From Sporosarcina luteola (GTDB lineage Bacteria; Bacillota; Bacilli; Bacillales_A; Planococcaceae): a DNA stretch of 64,000 bases. Below the pieces are notes generated by a model that did not search any database, was not told the DNA's origin, and saw nothing but the letters and a program-made list of their open reading frames with translations. The position numbers and the translations under genes are program-made. The DNA lies in NCBI RefSeq assembly GCF_023715535.1, contig NZ_JAMBOI010000009.1, positions 1-64,000 of the forward strand, read 5' to 3'. Each line of letters begins with the position of its first letter. Position 1 is the stretch's first letter. Shown here piece by piece: positions 16,734-25,635 of this stretch.

Positions 16734-18242
16734 TTATCTACCAGCGATGCCCATTCCGTTAATAATTTTGTCGAGTGTTTCATCGATCACCGTAATCATA
16801 CGCGCGGATGCATTGTAGGCTTGTTGGAATCTGATCATGTCTGTCATTTCCTCGTCCAATGAAATGGAACTAATGGAGTCGCGGCGATTGGATGCAGCCC
16901 CTTGGAGAGTTGCGGTATTAATAGCCATGCGTTCGGCTTGTTGACCGCTTGCCCCAAGTGTTCCGATAATAACTTTCAAATCGTTCATTGGAAAGGAAAG
17001 AGTCTCTAAAAGGTCTTTTACGTTTTCTGCGTTTCCTATTTCGCCCACTGAATTGGATGCTGCAATCTTTCTTGGATCGTCAATAATTGATTGATATACA
17101 GATATATTCCCCGCAGTGATTTCTTCATTTTCTTTCGCAATGAAAAATGGCTTTCCTTGAGTATTATCAAGATCCACTCCATCGATATGTGCTTCATTAA
17201 ACTTAAATGCAAATGCCTTTGCCATTTTGTTCAAGTCATTAATCATTTCCGGATAAAGTCCGTTTCCATCAGCAGTACCATATGAATCCATTAAAGATTT
17301 TAATTTTCCTGAATTCAAGAAGTCAGAATGACTAATTACAGACTCGGCAACTTCATCAGTCTCGTCAGTCTCGTCAGTAGCCTTGATCTCACCCGCAACA
17401 TTTATCTTAATACCTTGTATTAAATTTTTTTCCGAATAAATGAGTTTAATAGGATCCATAGAGTCTGTTCCAGAAGGCTCTTTACCTTTCACCAGCTCAA
17501 TTTTGTTACCGTCTTTCAATTTTAAAGATACGGTAACCATACCTTCAGAAATCGAAGAAGCATTTCCACCGTTTTTTTCATATGTCGTTTCAATCGGCAA
17601 ATAAGTAGACAACTCGTCTAGCAACAAGTCTCTCTGATCATATAACTCATTCGGCAAATAACCGCTTGCTTCGACTCTAGAAATTTCGCCATTCATGTCG
17701 CCAATTTGCTTCAATAAGGAGTTTATGTTCTTTGTTGCAAAGCTTATTTCTTTCCCTACATTTGCCTGAGCTTCTGTCAATGAACTGTGTATATGGTTAA
17801 AGGCTTCTGCTACATTCTGCCCGCGTTGAACGACGACTGCTCTTGCCCCGCTGTCTGACGGGTTTGTTGAAAGATTTTGTAGGGATGACCAAAATTCACT
17901 TAGTGATTTTTGCAAACCATATTCCGACGGTTCTCCTACTATATCTTCTAGTTGTGAAATGGCTTTTGATCTTGATTCCCAGTAGCCGAGTTTGTTGGAT
18001 TCTTGTCTGAATTGATTGTCAACGAAGGAATCCCGGATACGTTGGATGGAGCTTGCTTGTACACCGGTCCCTAATAGTCCTGGTTGCGATGCGAGGCCAG
18101 TTGTTGCCTGCATATTGACTCGTTGGCGTGTGTAGCCGAGTGTGTTGGCGTTGCTTATGTTATTGCCGGTCGTGTAAAGGCCGGATTGTTGTGCGTAGAG
18201 TCCGCGTTTATTTGTTTCAAGTCCCATGAATGTGGAGCGCAT
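16734..18242 (-). CDS. flgK: Flagellar hook-associated protein FlgK
   Basis: 502 residues. The N-terminus (FMGLETNKRGLYAQQSGLYTTGNNISNANTLGYTRQ cut as overlapping motifs GLYTTGNNISNANT and GYTRQRV) is the rod/hook/HAP signature. The C-terminal IRFQQAYNASARMITVIDETLDKIINGMG is the matching D0 helix. The variable middle contains a short acidic ATDETDETDEV repeat near residues 285-295. FlgK (HAP1) is exported and placed at the hook tip. It follows flgN, its chaperone, by about 10 nt. Confidence 0.95.
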   Translation of the reverse strand: MRSTFMGLETNKRGLYAQQSGLYTTGNNISNANTLGYTRQRVNMQATTGLASQPGLLGTGVQASSIQRIRDSFVDNQFRQESNKLGYWESRSKAISQLEDIVGEPSEYGLQKSLSEFWSSLQNLSTNPSDSGARAVVVQRGQNVAEAFNHIHSSLTEAQANVGKEISFATKNINSLLKQIGDMNGEISRVEASGYLPNELYDQRDLLLDELSTYLPIETTYEKNGGNASSISEGMVTVSLKLKDGNKIELVKGKEPSGTDSMDPIKLIYSEKNLIQGIKINVAGEIKATDETDETDEVAESVISHSDFLNSGKLKSLMDSYGTADGNGLYPEMINDLNKMAKAFAFKFNEAHIDGVDLDNTQGKPFFIAKENEEITAGNISVYQSIIDDPRKIAASNSVGEIGNAENVKDLLETLSFPMNDLKVIIGTLGASGQQAERMAINTATLQGAASNRRDSISSISLDEEMTDMIRFQQAYNASARMITVIDETLDKIINGMGIAGR

Positions 18243-18252
18243 GTTGTTCCTC

Positions 18253-18750
18253 CTATGCTTGCGAGTCGAAGTTCGGTATATTCCTCGTCTCTTTTTTGCC
18301 GTTAATGCCTGTTTTTGAGTAGGTTGGCGATTCCGTACTTGGTCGAACCATGTCCAGCGACAGATTCACAAATTGAAGAGATTGGTAGGTTAGTTTTTGG
18401 TTCAACTCATTTTGCCATTTCAATTCATGAATCGCATGCAGGAGACGGTCCTTCGCCTCCGTAAGTTTGTTGCTTTCAGGAAGTGGTGTTGCTTCGATCA
18501 AGTTGGCGAGTGTCGGGTTCATCGGCACAGGACGTCCTTGTCCCTTGAGGTATGCGATGACCGCTTTTTGCCGGTCGTTATCCATTTGAACGATCGCTGC
18601 AAGATGTGCTTGTTCGTCTTTCATCAGCTGATCGATACCATGGATATCGCCGTTTTTAATGAGCGCTGTTTTTTCGTTTGCAATGCGAAGCAGGCTCTTA
18701 TGCAGTTTTTCCAAGTTGTCGAGGATGGATAGAATTGTTTCGATTGACAT
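18253..18750 (-). CDS. flgN: FlgN-type flagellar export chaperone
   Basis: 165 residues, largely alpha-helical, with the FlgN pattern of an N-terminal helical hairpin (ILDNLEKLHKSLLRIANEKTALIKNGD) and a C-terminal YQSLQFVNLSLDMV helix that in homologues binds FlgK/FlgL. It sits between flgM and flgK, as yvyG/flgN does in Bacillus. It is cytoplasmic. Confidence 0.88.
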   Translation of the reverse strand: MSIETILSILDNLEKLHKSLLRIANEKTALIKNGDIHGIDQLMKDEQAHLAAIVQMDNDRQKAVIAYLKGQGRPVPMNPTLANLIEATPLPESNKLTEAKDRLLHAIHELKWQNELNQKLTYQSLQFVNLSLDMVRPSTESPTYSKTGINGKKETRNIPNFDSQA

Positions 18751-18777
18751 GGATATGCCCTCCTGCCTTCGTCTTCA

Positions 18778-19041
18778 TTATTTTTTGTAGTACTTGATCA
18801 GGTTGGCAGCGAGTGTTTCAGGCTCCACTTTGTAGTTCCCTGATTCGATTTGAGCTTTCAGCTGTTGCACGCGTTCGTTCCGTTCCGTTGTAATCGGTGA
18901 CGTTTCGGAGAGCTGCTTCGCTGCGGATGAGATTTCGAGTTTATCCGTTTTGATTTTCGCCTGTTCTTTTGCCTGCTCCGCTTTCAGTTGGTTCGTCTTA
19001 TACGGATTGATCGCCGGGATGTTGATTTTATTGATTTTCAT
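18778..19041 (-). CDS. flgM: Anti-sigma-D factor FlgM
   Basis: 87 residues: a flexible polar N-terminus beginning MKINKINIPAINPYK, and a C-terminal sigma-binding region (KLEISSAAKQL, then RVQQLKAQIESGNYKVEPETLAANLIKYY) typical of FlgM. FlgM holds the flagellar sigma factor inactive until the hook is complete. A sigma-D promoter directly upstream (19084-19110) implies feedback control, and GGAGCGAGAG precedes the ATG. Confidence 0.93.
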   Translation of the reverse strand: MKINKINIPAINPYKTNQLKAEQAKEQAKIKTDKLEISSAAKQLSETSPITTERNERVQQLKAQIESGNYKVEPETLAANLIKYYKK

Positions 19042-19083
19042 TTCTCTCGCTCCTTTCGATGTTTCAATTTACTCTTACTGCTT

Positions 19084-19110
19084 ATTTCGGCAGATTTGTG
19101 ACAACGTTTA
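19084..19110 (-). promoter_or_regulatory. Sigma-D promoter of flgM-flgN-flgK-flgL
   Basis: TAAA (19107-19110), 15-nt spacer, GCCGAAAT (19084-19091) on the minus strand, a near-perfect match to TAAA-N15-GCCGATAA. Confidence 0.85.
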
Positions 19111-19184
19111 GGGTCTTTTGAAGGAAAACAAGAAGTGAGCTATTTTCCTTGGGTATTCCTGCTTATTGTCCCCTTAAAAATAGG

Positions 19185-19211
19185 AAAAAACCGACCTTTG
19201 CAAGTCGGTTT
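19185..19211 (-). terminator. Terminator of the comFA-comFC-yvyF transcript
   Basis: AAACCGAC/GTCGGTTT hairpin with TTTTTT on the minus strand. It separates the competence genes from the sigma-D-driven flgM operon. A short repeat array lies between it and the yvyF stop. Confidence 0.85.
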
Positions 19212-19293
19212 ATGCTTCTCTGGAATGATTTATGCGTATCTTGTGAGATTTATGGACTTCTGAAATGATGTATGCGTTTTTGGAGCGATTATG
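19209..19293. repeat. 20-bp phased TTTATG array (array 1)
   Basis: TATG recurs at 19211, 19231, 19251 and 19271, then near 19290, that is every 20 bp, with diverged spacers. It lies in the 3' region of yvyF, upstream of its terminator. Confidence 0.7.
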
Positions 19294-19711
19294 AGTTGGA
19301 TTTTATTTCATTTCTCATCTTTCCATGTGCCATATAGGTTTCATTCCTTACAATTGTATCCTCTGCCGCCTCTACGATGTCCAAATCCTTTTTAAGGTGG
19401 TTTGTGCATTTGTCGCATATTTTCCCTGACGTGATTAAATTTCCGCAATTGTCGCATGGGTAGCAGAGATTCGGGAATTTTGCGGGGTGAAGATGGCCTT
19501 TGCGGACCCATGTAAAGAGCAGCCTTGTAGATACTCCCGTTTCTTGTACAATCCTTTCAACTGTTGCAGAACGATTTTCCCGTCTTCTTAAAAACTTATG
19601 CACTTTATCGTATATTTCTTCCTCTTCCCGCGCACAGAGTGGACATACATCTCGAAGTCCCGTGTAGTTAAAAATTCCATCACAGGACGGACAATTTCTT
19701 ATTTCTGCCAT
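19289..19711 (-). CDS. yvyF: Flagellar operon zinc-ribbon protein YvyF
   Basis: 140 residues with three CxxC-type pairs (CPSCDGIF, CPLCARE near the N-terminus; CYPCDNCG and CDKC near residues 83-101) and a central helix-turn-helix-like stretch (ATVERIVQETGVSTRLLFTWVRKGHL). This matches the uncharacterised 'flagellar operon protein' family. It follows comFC by about 15 nt. Its biochemical role is unknown; binding to a nucleic acid or sigma factor is only suggested by the fold. Confidence 0.85.
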   Translation of the reverse strand: MAEIRNCPSCDGIFNYTGLRDVCPLCAREEEEIYDKVHKFLRRRENRSATVERIVQETGVSTRLLFTWVRKGHLHPAKFPNLCYPCDNCGNLITSGKICDKCTNHLKKDLDIVEAAEDTIVRNETYMAHGKMRNEIKSNS

Positions 19712-19726
19712 AATTTTTGGTTCCTC

Positions 19727-20335
19727 CTATCTTTCTGCACGAATGAGCGTGACCGCTTCCACCCGTTCAGCGCCTGCTTCCTTTAGTACGGTTGCGGCGT
19801 GGCGGAGCGTCGTGCCTGTTGTGTAAATGTCATCGATGAGTATGTAGGTCTTATTTTTCACGTCGCTTCCTGGTTTGATTGAAAATAAATTGCGCATGGC
19901 AAGCCGTTCTTCCCTCGTCTTCTCCCCCATCACTTCGGTGTTCTTCTTGATGAGGAGATCCTCAAATGGAATGCGCGCCGCCGTCAGCATTTCCTCGACG
20001 TGTGCGAATGTACGCTCGATCTTCTTCTGCGGATGCATCGGAATGGGCACGATGATGTCATCTTTCCTGGCAAGCTCCGTACGCAGTTCATTCGCAAAGA
20101 CACCGGCGAGCGCAACGTCCTGCAGAAATTTGAATTGGTGTAGATATTCGCGCATCGGTTCGTTGTATGTATAGATGGAAGTGACTTGATCGACCACATC
20201 GTCTTCCTCTTTTATGTCGACACGTTCAAAGCTTTTTGAACAGTCTTCACAAATTAATGATGTATTTTCGATGGCAAGCAATAATTGCCAACTTGGACTG
20301 GAGGCGAGTTTCTGTTCGCAAAGGAGGCAGTTCAT
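19727..20335 (-). CDS. comFC: Competence phosphoribosyltransferase-like protein ComFC
   Basis: 202 residues. An N-terminal zinc finger (CLLCEQKL near 3-10, CEDC near 34-37) precedes a type I phosphoribosyltransferase domain with the PRPP-binding loop ILIDDIYTTGTTL near 165-177. ComFC works with the ComFA ATPase in pulling single-stranded DNA into the cell during transformation. Its ATG overlaps the comFA stop (ATGA at 20332-20335), so the two are translationally coupled. Confidence 0.93.
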   Translation of the reverse strand: MNCLLCEQKLASSPSWQLLLAIENTSLICEDCSKSFERVDIKEEDDVVDQVTSIYTYNEPMREYLHQFKFLQDVALAGVFANELRTELARKDDIIVPIPMHPQKKIERTFAHVEEMLTAARIPFEDLLIKKNTEVMGEKTREERLAMRNLFSIKPGSDVKNKTYILIDDIYTTGTTLRHAATVLKEAGAERVEAVTLIRAER

Positions 20336-21711
20336 GTACGGACGCCTCCTTTATTCAATTTATCGATTTCGGCCTTTGCCTCGTCCATCGCGTATGTGAT
20401 GCCGTTATGGAAAAGGATGAATTCGCCTGTTGGATAATCCGCAGAACGTCCTACACGACCGCCAATCTGGATGAGGGCACCTTTGTCGAAGATTTGCTGT
20501 TCTGCACCGACGACAGCAACTTGGACGTTCGGAATTGTGATGCCGCGTTCGAGGATTGTCGTCGTGAGCAAGCCAGGCAATTCTTTATTCCTCAGTGCTT
20601 GAACATGCTCTTTCCGCTCCGGGTGCGACGCATGGACGGAGCGTATGCGCGGATCAATAAGCTGGAATAAAGGCTCCGCCTCCTCCATCAAGCCGATATG
20701 GTGGAAGAAGATGAGAAACGGTTCTTTTCTGGCGAGTCGGTTCTCAGTCCAATCGATGAGCTTTTGTGGCAGCTTCCCTTTTCGGATCTGCTTTTCATAA
20801 TTCCATAACGGAATGAATTTCGGGACGGGCAATGGATGGCCGTGGTAGCGACGGTTTATGATCGAGACGAACCCCGTCTTTTTCATTTCCGATAAAAGCT
20901 TATCTGATGGGGTAGCGGTGACGTAATGGACAGGGCTGCCCGGTTTGACTGCTTTTTGGACAGCCTTTTGTAACGTCGCATCCGCCTTGTATGGGAAGGC
21001 GTCCGCTTCGTCGACGAAGACGGCGTCGAATGCGTGCCGGAATCTGTACAGCTGATGGGTTGTCGCTAGTACAAGCTGGGATGCTTCCATCGTTGGTTTT
21101 GCGCCACCGTATAACGCTTCTATTTTTGTATCCGGAAATGCTGCGCGGAGGCGAGGTTCCAGTTCGAGTATAACGTCGACGCGGGGCGCGGCGATGCAGA
21201 CTCGTTTACCTTCAGTGAGCAGCTTATGTATGGGTGGGAACAGGATTTCGGTTTTTCCAGATCCGCAGACTGCGTAGATGAGATGGGAAGCCCGTTTGTT
21301 TTGGCTTTCGATCAGTTCATCAGATGCTTTTTGCTGATGCGGTGTGAGTGTACCTTGCCAGGCAATTGTATGGTTCGTTGGATATTCCGGTTTCTCGCCT
21401 TTCCAGATGATGAGTTCAGTGCAAGATGAGACGCGCCCCATTTTGAGGCACTGTCGGCAATAAGTACAAGGTCCTTCGCATTTGGCGCAATTGAATGTCG
21501 TGAAACGTGTGCTGTCTTCGTTTTCACACCGATTGCATAGGTGGCGTTTTTGATTCAGGAAGGAAGGTTTCGATTCGATACCTTTGATAACTTGAATATC
21601 ACCCGCATCGAGTAGCGCATCGATTTCTTCGCACGGAAAAGGGGTGTGCATGCGCAGCCAAATTCGGCCGTCCAGGAAATCCCGGATAGCCGGATTGAAT
21701 GGTTTTGTCAT
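20332..21711 (-). CDS. comFA: DNA uptake ATPase ComFA
   Basis: A 459-residue superfamily 2 helicase-like protein. An N-terminal four-cysteine-pair zinc-binding cluster (CNRCENED, CAKCEGPCTYCRQC) is followed by Walker A (YAVCGSGKTEI), a DEAD box (VFVDEADAFPY), motif III (YVTATPS) and a C-terminal helicase domain ending in GGRVGRSADYPTG. ComFA powers inward DNA transport at the membrane. ATG at 21711 is preferred (GGGGG 7 nt upstream) over the longer reading frame at 21771. It lies downstream of degV, separated from it by a repeat array. Confidence 0.95.
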   Translation of the reverse strand: MTKPFNPAIRDFLDGRIWLRMHTPFPCEEIDALLDAGDIQVIKGIESKPSFLNQKRHLCNRCENEDSTRFTTFNCAKCEGPCTYCRQCLKMGRVSSCTELIIWKGEKPEYPTNHTIAWQGTLTPHQQKASDELIESQNKRASHLIYAVCGSGKTEILFPPIHKLLTEGKRVCIAAPRVDVILELEPRLRAAFPDTKIEALYGGAKPTMEASQLVLATTHQLYRFRHAFDAVFVDEADAFPYKADATLQKAVQKAVKPGSPVHYVTATPSDKLLSEMKKTGFVSIINRRYHGHPLPVPKFIPLWNYEKQIRKGKLPQKLIDWTENRLARKEPFLIFFHHIGLMEEAEPLFQLIDPRIRSVHASHPERKEHVQALRNKELPGLLTTTILERGITIPNVQVAVVGAEQQIFDKGALIQIGGRVGRSADYPTGEFILFHNGITYAMDEAKAEIDKLNKGGVRT

Positions 21712-21817
21712 GAACACACCCCCAATTTTGTTTTGTTGTAGTAGTACGCGGTTAGATTTCTGTTGATTCACGCATAATACCGCGCATAATGCCTTTGACC
21801 AACTAACGGTTGCGTCA

Positions 21818-22013
21818 TTTATGAGCGCGGAGGCGGCGTTTATGATCGCTTATCACGGTTTATGAGCGCGCGAATGGCATTTATGATCACTTGCAGCGTT
21901 TTATGAGCGCGTAAACAAATTTATGATCACCTATTACGTTATATGAGCGCCTGGAAGGTTTTATGAGCGCCTGGACGGTTTTATGATCACTTCATGTAAA
22001 TTATGGGCGCTAT
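21818..22013. repeat. 20-bp phased TTTATGAGCGC/TTTATGATCAC array (array 2)
   Basis: Ten units start with TTTATG (or a one-base variant) at 20-21-bp intervals. The next bases alternate irregularly between AGCGC and ATCAC/ATCGC. The last 9 bases of each unit are not conserved. It fills the gap between the degV stop and comFA. Confidence 0.85.
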
Positions 22014-22018
22014 ACCCC

Positions 22019-22864
22019 TTACGATCTCCGCTTCACCCATCCAAGCCCCATCGATCCCTCGCCTAAATGTGTGCCAATCACCGGACCGAAATGGCTGATC
22101 GAAAACTTGACGTCCGGCAGGCGCTCGGAGAGTTCCGCTTTCCAAATCTGCGCTTCCTCAGGCTGGTTGGCGTGGATAATAGCGGCTTCAAGCGGCATGT
22201 TTTCGGCGTCTTCCGCGAGCATGTCCGCAATTCGTTTCATCGCTTTTTTGCGTGTACGGATCTTTTCGAAGGGGACAATCACTTTGTCGTGGAAATGAAG
22301 GATCGGCTTCACTTGCAGCAGGCCGCCGATCAATGCTTGTGCGCTCGATAGTCTGCCGCCACGCTGCAGATGCGTGAGATCGTCGACCATGAAATAGGCG
22401 CGCATCGTCTTTTTCATTTCCGCGAGCTCCGCCATGATTTCGTCTGGAGCGGCTCCTTGTTTCGCCATTTCGGCTGCCCGGATGACGTAAAATCCTTGGA
22501 TATAGCAGGACAGTTCCGAGTCGAACTCGCGGACGTCGATGCCTTCCACCATTTCCCCCGCTTGGACTGCGCCTGCGTATGTACCGCTTATGCCGCTCGA
22601 TAGGTGGATTGAAATGACCGTGTCATGATCCGCTTTCAATGATTCGAACAGCTCGACGAATTTTCCGACCGGCGGCTGGGATGTTTTCGGCAACGGACCT
22701 TCGCCGCGCACTTTCTCGTAGAACTCTGCCGACTTCAGGTCGACTTCCTCTTCGTAGGCTTTTCCATCGATCGTTACGGTCAACGGGATAACGTGGATAT
22801 CAAGTTCCTCCACTATATAAGGCGGCAAATATGCCGTACTATCCGTTACAATTGCTGTTTTCAC
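22019..22864 (-). CDS. DegV-family fatty-acid-binding protein
   Basis: 281 residues of the DegV/FakB fold: TAIVTDSTAYLPP at the N-terminus, the KTSQPPVGKF motif near residues 60-69 and SSGISGTYAGA near 88-98 (the acyl-binding serine region). C-terminal HFGPVIGTHLGEGSMGLGW is diagnostic. FakB-type proteins present fatty acids to the FakA kinase. In Bacillus this gene (yviA) separates degSU from comFA; here degSU lies about 40 kb away. Confidence 0.9.
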   Translation of the reverse strand: MKTAIVTDSTAYLPPYIVEELDIHVIPLTVTIDGKAYEEEVDLKSAEFYEKVRGEGPLPKTSQPPVGKFVELFESLKADHDTVISIHLSSGISGTYAGAVQAGEMVEGIDVREFDSELSCYIQGFYVIRAAEMAKQGAAPDEIMAELAEMKKTMRAYFMVDDLTHLQRGGRLSSAQALIGGLLQVKPILHFHDKVIVPFEKIRTRKKAMKRIADMLAEDAENMPLEAAIIHANQPEEAQIWKAELSERLPDVKFSISHFGPVIGTHLGEGSMGLGWVKRRS

Positions 22865-22927
22865 TACTAATCAACTCCTGCATCATATTCTACTGGAAAT
22901 GCAGGTGAAAAGAAAATCCCTTTCGGT

Positions 22928-24163
22928 TCATCTTTCAAGCTGCCTCGCCCAATGGTTCGCTTTATTGGAGAACGCAATAATCTCCTCTTTCGACAAGCCG
23001 AATCGCTTGCTGATTTTATTGATATTCTCCATATCAAAACGCTCCGTCGCGATCGCAAGTTCCAAGTACGGCGTCATGTCGGTATTTTTGCCCTGCAACG
23101 TTTCCGCTACTTCCTCGGAAAACGGGAACATCGGCAGGATGTCGTCCCAAGTGCGCTTCATGATGGCGTCAAGCAACGAAAACAGGCCGACAAAGAAGTG
23201 TTCGTCGCCATTCGGATACCCCGTACGGATTGCGACGAGCGCGCACATTTTCGCTCGTGACATCGAGTAGGAAACAAGTGCTTTGACGCGGCCGCTCGAT
23301 GAATGGTCGCTAATATCCAGCAGCATCAATATCCGCATCCATTTCTTCAGCTCGCGCAAGCCGATCAGGACGATTGCCTGTTTGACGGAACCAACGCTTT
23401 TCGGGGCGTTGAAATTCATCGTGTTGATTAAGCGCAGCAGTTTGTATGTCAGTGAGATGTCATGGAGTATGAGATTGGCAATTTCATCGATGTTAGGGTC
23501 GCTGTCATTCAGCTTGCTGATTATTTGCATATGCAGATTGAGGTTCGATGGGATTTCGACGCCTTTGATGATTTCGGGCTTTGCGAAAAAATACCCTTGG
23601 AACAGATCATATCCGCTATTCTTGGCAATTTGGAACTGCTCTTCGGTCTCAATCTTTTCCGCAAGCATCCTGATATGCGGATATTTTTTAATGAACCTCT
23701 CGATGCCCCGCCTACCGTTGTCGTCCACGGCAAGGAAGTCCACTTTTACGTAATCGATCAGCTCGAATAGTTCTGTATGTAAGGCATATTGGTCTTGTAC
23801 AATGAAGTCGTCGAGCGCAAGTTGAAACCCGTCCTGCTTAATTTCCCTGATTCTCGAAATGAGTACCGGGGTGATTTCAACGTCCTCCAAAATCTCGATG
23901 ACGACGCTATCCGGCTCCAAGCTTGAAAAGATGTCCTTAATGAGCAGCTCGCCGGTGAAATTGATGAATGACTTGGATTTTCCTGAAATCTGATCTACGC
24001 CGATCGACAGGAACGTGTTGACGAGCAATTGGATGGTCGCCTGTTCGGGGTCGATGTTCGGGAAGCTGTTCTGTTCACTATTACGGTAAAGCAGTTCGTA
24101 GCCAAAAATGCTCTCTTCCTTATCCAATATGGGCTGTCTGCCTACAAATATAAGGTACTCCAT
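22928..24163 (-). CDS. EAL/HDOD-domain signalling protein, YuxH-like
   Basis: About 411 residues. Residues 1-200 are EAL-like but degenerate: the catalytic EAL is replaced by GYELLYR (residues about 20-26), and metal-binding positions appear altered, so cyclic-di-GMP hydrolysis is doubtful. Residues about 200-400 form an HDOD domain (SLTYKLLRLINTMNF, VGSVKQAIVLIGLRELKKW). Proteins of this EAL+HDOD layout are likely protein-interaction adaptors. ATG at 24163 is chosen (GAGGTGAG upstream); an in-frame TTG at 24178 overlaps the ribosome binding site. Confidence 0.85.
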   Translation of the reverse strand: MEYLIFVGRQPILDKEESIFGYELLYRNSEQNSFPNIDPEQATIQLLVNTFLSIGVDQISGKSKSFINFTGELLIKDIFSSLEPDSVVIEILEDVEITPVLISRIREIKQDGFQLALDDFIVQDQYALHTELFELIDYVKVDFLAVDDNGRRGIERFIKKYPHIRMLAEKIETEEQFQIAKNSGYDLFQGYFFAKPEIIKGVEIPSNLNLHMQIISKLNDSDPNIDEIANLILHDISLTYKLLRLINTMNFNAPKSVGSVKQAIVLIGLRELKKWMRILMLLDISDHSSSGRVKALVSYSMSRAKMCALVAIRTGYPNGDEHFFVGLFSLLDAIMKRTWDDILPMFPFSEEVAETLQGKNTDMTPYLELAIATERFDMENINKISKRFGLSKEEIIAFSNKANHWARQLER

Positions 24164-24297
24164 TTTCTCACCTCTCAATGCAAACAGTATACCAAAAGTG
24201 GTTCTCTTTTACTATAAATTTTCTAACTATTTTAATAGCTAGGAGTTAGGGAAAATGATATGTTGGAAGAAAGTCATAGGAATTGGGAGGAATTATG

Positions 24298-25074
24298 ATG
24301 GAAACACTTATGTTTGAACAAAAGGGGCATATCGCAAAGGTAACATTGCACCGCCCGGAAGCGATGAATGCATTCAATTACGATATGCTGTCGGAACTAG
24401 GACAAGTCATCGAGTCAATCCGAATTAATCCGGATATCCGAGTTGTCGTCTTTACGGGAGCTGGGGACCGTGCATTCAGCGTGGGGGCTGACCTGAAGGA
24501 GCGGAGGATGCTGTCCGATTCGCAAGTGAGGCGGAATATTTACAAGATCGGCGAAGTGTTCACGATGGTGGAAAATCTACCGCAACCGACAATTGCGGTG
24601 TTGAATGGCTATGCGTTCGGCGGCGGAATGGAGCTTGCGCTTGCATGTGATTTCCGGTTCGCGGCGGATTCGGCGGTCATGGGGCTGACGGAGACGGGAC
24701 TTGCCATCATTCCGGGCGCCGGCGGTACGCAGCGGCTGCCTAGGCTGATAGGGGAATCGAAGGCTATGGAGCTTATATTGACGGCGAGACGGCTGAAGGC
24801 TGAAGATGCGCAATTGTACGGGATGTTGACCGGCGTCGCTCCCGCAAACTTTTTATTGGAAGTGGTGGACCGTTTTGTCGGGGAGCTGCTTGCGAATGGA
24901 CCGATAGCGCTGCAGCAGGCGAAATTTGCAATTAAGCATGGCATGAACGCCGATTTGCAGACGGGGCTTGCGATTGAGCGGAAGGCGTATGAGCTGACGA
25001 TTCCGACGGAGGACCGGTTGGAGGCGCTAGCGGCATTTGCGGAGAAGCGGAAACCGGAGTTCAAAGGGAAGTGA
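24298..25074 (+). CDS. Enoyl-CoA hydratase/isomerase family protein
   Basis: 258 residues of the crotonase fold: VTLHRPEAMNAFN near the N-terminus, GYAFGGGMELALACDFRFA (oxyanion hole) and ETGLAIIPGAGGTQRLPRLIG, which keeps the acidic residue expected of hydratases. It should add water to 2-enoyl-CoA in beta-oxidation or a related degradation route. GGAGG lies 7 nt before ATG 24298; ATG 24295 and TTG 24283 are alternative starts. Monocistronic with a plus-strand terminator. Confidence 0.9.
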   Translation: METLMFEQKGHIAKVTLHRPEAMNAFNYDMLSELGQVIESIRINPDIRVVVFTGAGDRAFSVGADLKERRMLSDSQVRRNIYKIGEVFTMVENLPQPTIAVLNGYAFGGGMELALACDFRFAADSAVMGLTETGLAIIPGAGGTQRLPRLIGESKAMELILTARRLKAEDAQLYGMLTGVAPANFLLEVVDRFVGELLANGPIALQQAKFAIKHGMNADLQTGLAIERKAYELTIPTEDRLEALAAFAEKRKPEFKGK

Positions 25075-25114
25075 TGTTGGGAGTGGACGCGGGGGACCGT
25101 ATTTCTATCGAAGT

Positions 25115-25153
25115 GAGTAGGCTTTGGGAGTTTTCCCGGCCTACTCTTTTTTT
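25115..25153 (+). terminator. Terminator of the enoyl-CoA hydratase gene
   Basis: GAGTAGGC/GGCCTACTC hairpin followed by seven T. Its distal arm overlaps the 3' end of the convergent comFB-like gene. Confidence 0.8.
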
Positions 25154-25425
25154 GCGTTTTCGCAGCGGGGTGATGCGGAGACGATGCGGGCAGCCTTCAC
25201 GACGGTGGAGAGGATGTTCGTGGCGCTTTGCCGGTCTGCGACGTGTTCTACGCGGATGACTGGATTTAGTTTATCGTTCACGATGTAGCGCGGCTTGATT
25301 TCGTTGAGCGCGATGGCCATGATGTCGTCTTTGCATCGTTCACAATGGCATGTGAGACGGAGGTCGTTTTCGTATTGTTGGAGTACGTTATGAACGACTT
25401 CTTCCATTACGTTGTATACTGGCAT
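25141..25425 (-). CDS. ComFB-family late competence protein
   Basis: 94 residues from ATG 25425, which has AGGGGGT upstream. It starts MPVYNVMEEVVHNVLQQYE and contains CHCERCKDDIMAIALNEIKPRYI, the cysteine-rich ComFB signature. In Bacillus comFB lies between comFA and comFC, but here those two overlap directly and the family member is encoded 4 kb away. The function of ComFB in transformation is unclear; recent work on relatives suggests second-messenger binding, which I cannot test from sequence. Confidence 0.8.
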   Translation of the reverse strand: MPVYNVMEEVVHNVLQQYENDLRLTCHCERCKDDIMAIALNEIKPRYIVNDKLNPVIRVEHVADRQSATNILSTVVKAARIVSASPRCENAKKE

Positions 25426-25523
25426 GTTTCGTACCCCCTTTTGTGAAGAATTAATTTCCATTCATTGTAACACCGATGGTAAAATATGCGAATTGTAGGA
25501 AAGGAGCATTATTGTGACGGGAC

Positions 25524-25579
25524 TTTATGAGTAGTTGCGGCGATTTATGAGTGGATGTTGGCGTTTATGCGTGATTCTT
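25524..25579. repeat. 20-bp phased TTTATG array (array 3)
   Basis: Three units with TATG at 25526, 25546 and 25566, exactly 20 bp apart, upstream of the comFB-like gene. Confidence 0.6.
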
Positions 25580-25587
25580 TTTCATAA

Positions 25588-25628
25588 CAAAAAGCCGAAT
25601 CCCCTTATTGTAGGAACCGACTTTTTGT
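25588..25628 (-). terminator. Terminator of the DUF2975-XRE pair
   Basis: AAAAAGTCGG pairs with TTCGGCTTTTT (with G-T pairs) just past the XRE gene stop; the 3' arm ends in a T run on the minus strand. Confidence 0.65.
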
Positions 25629-25635
25629 AAGTTGA

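Noticed and set aside
20236..20670. 144-codon plus-strand frame across the comFA/comFC junction
   Set aside because: Antisense shadow; both underlying minus-strand genes are secure.
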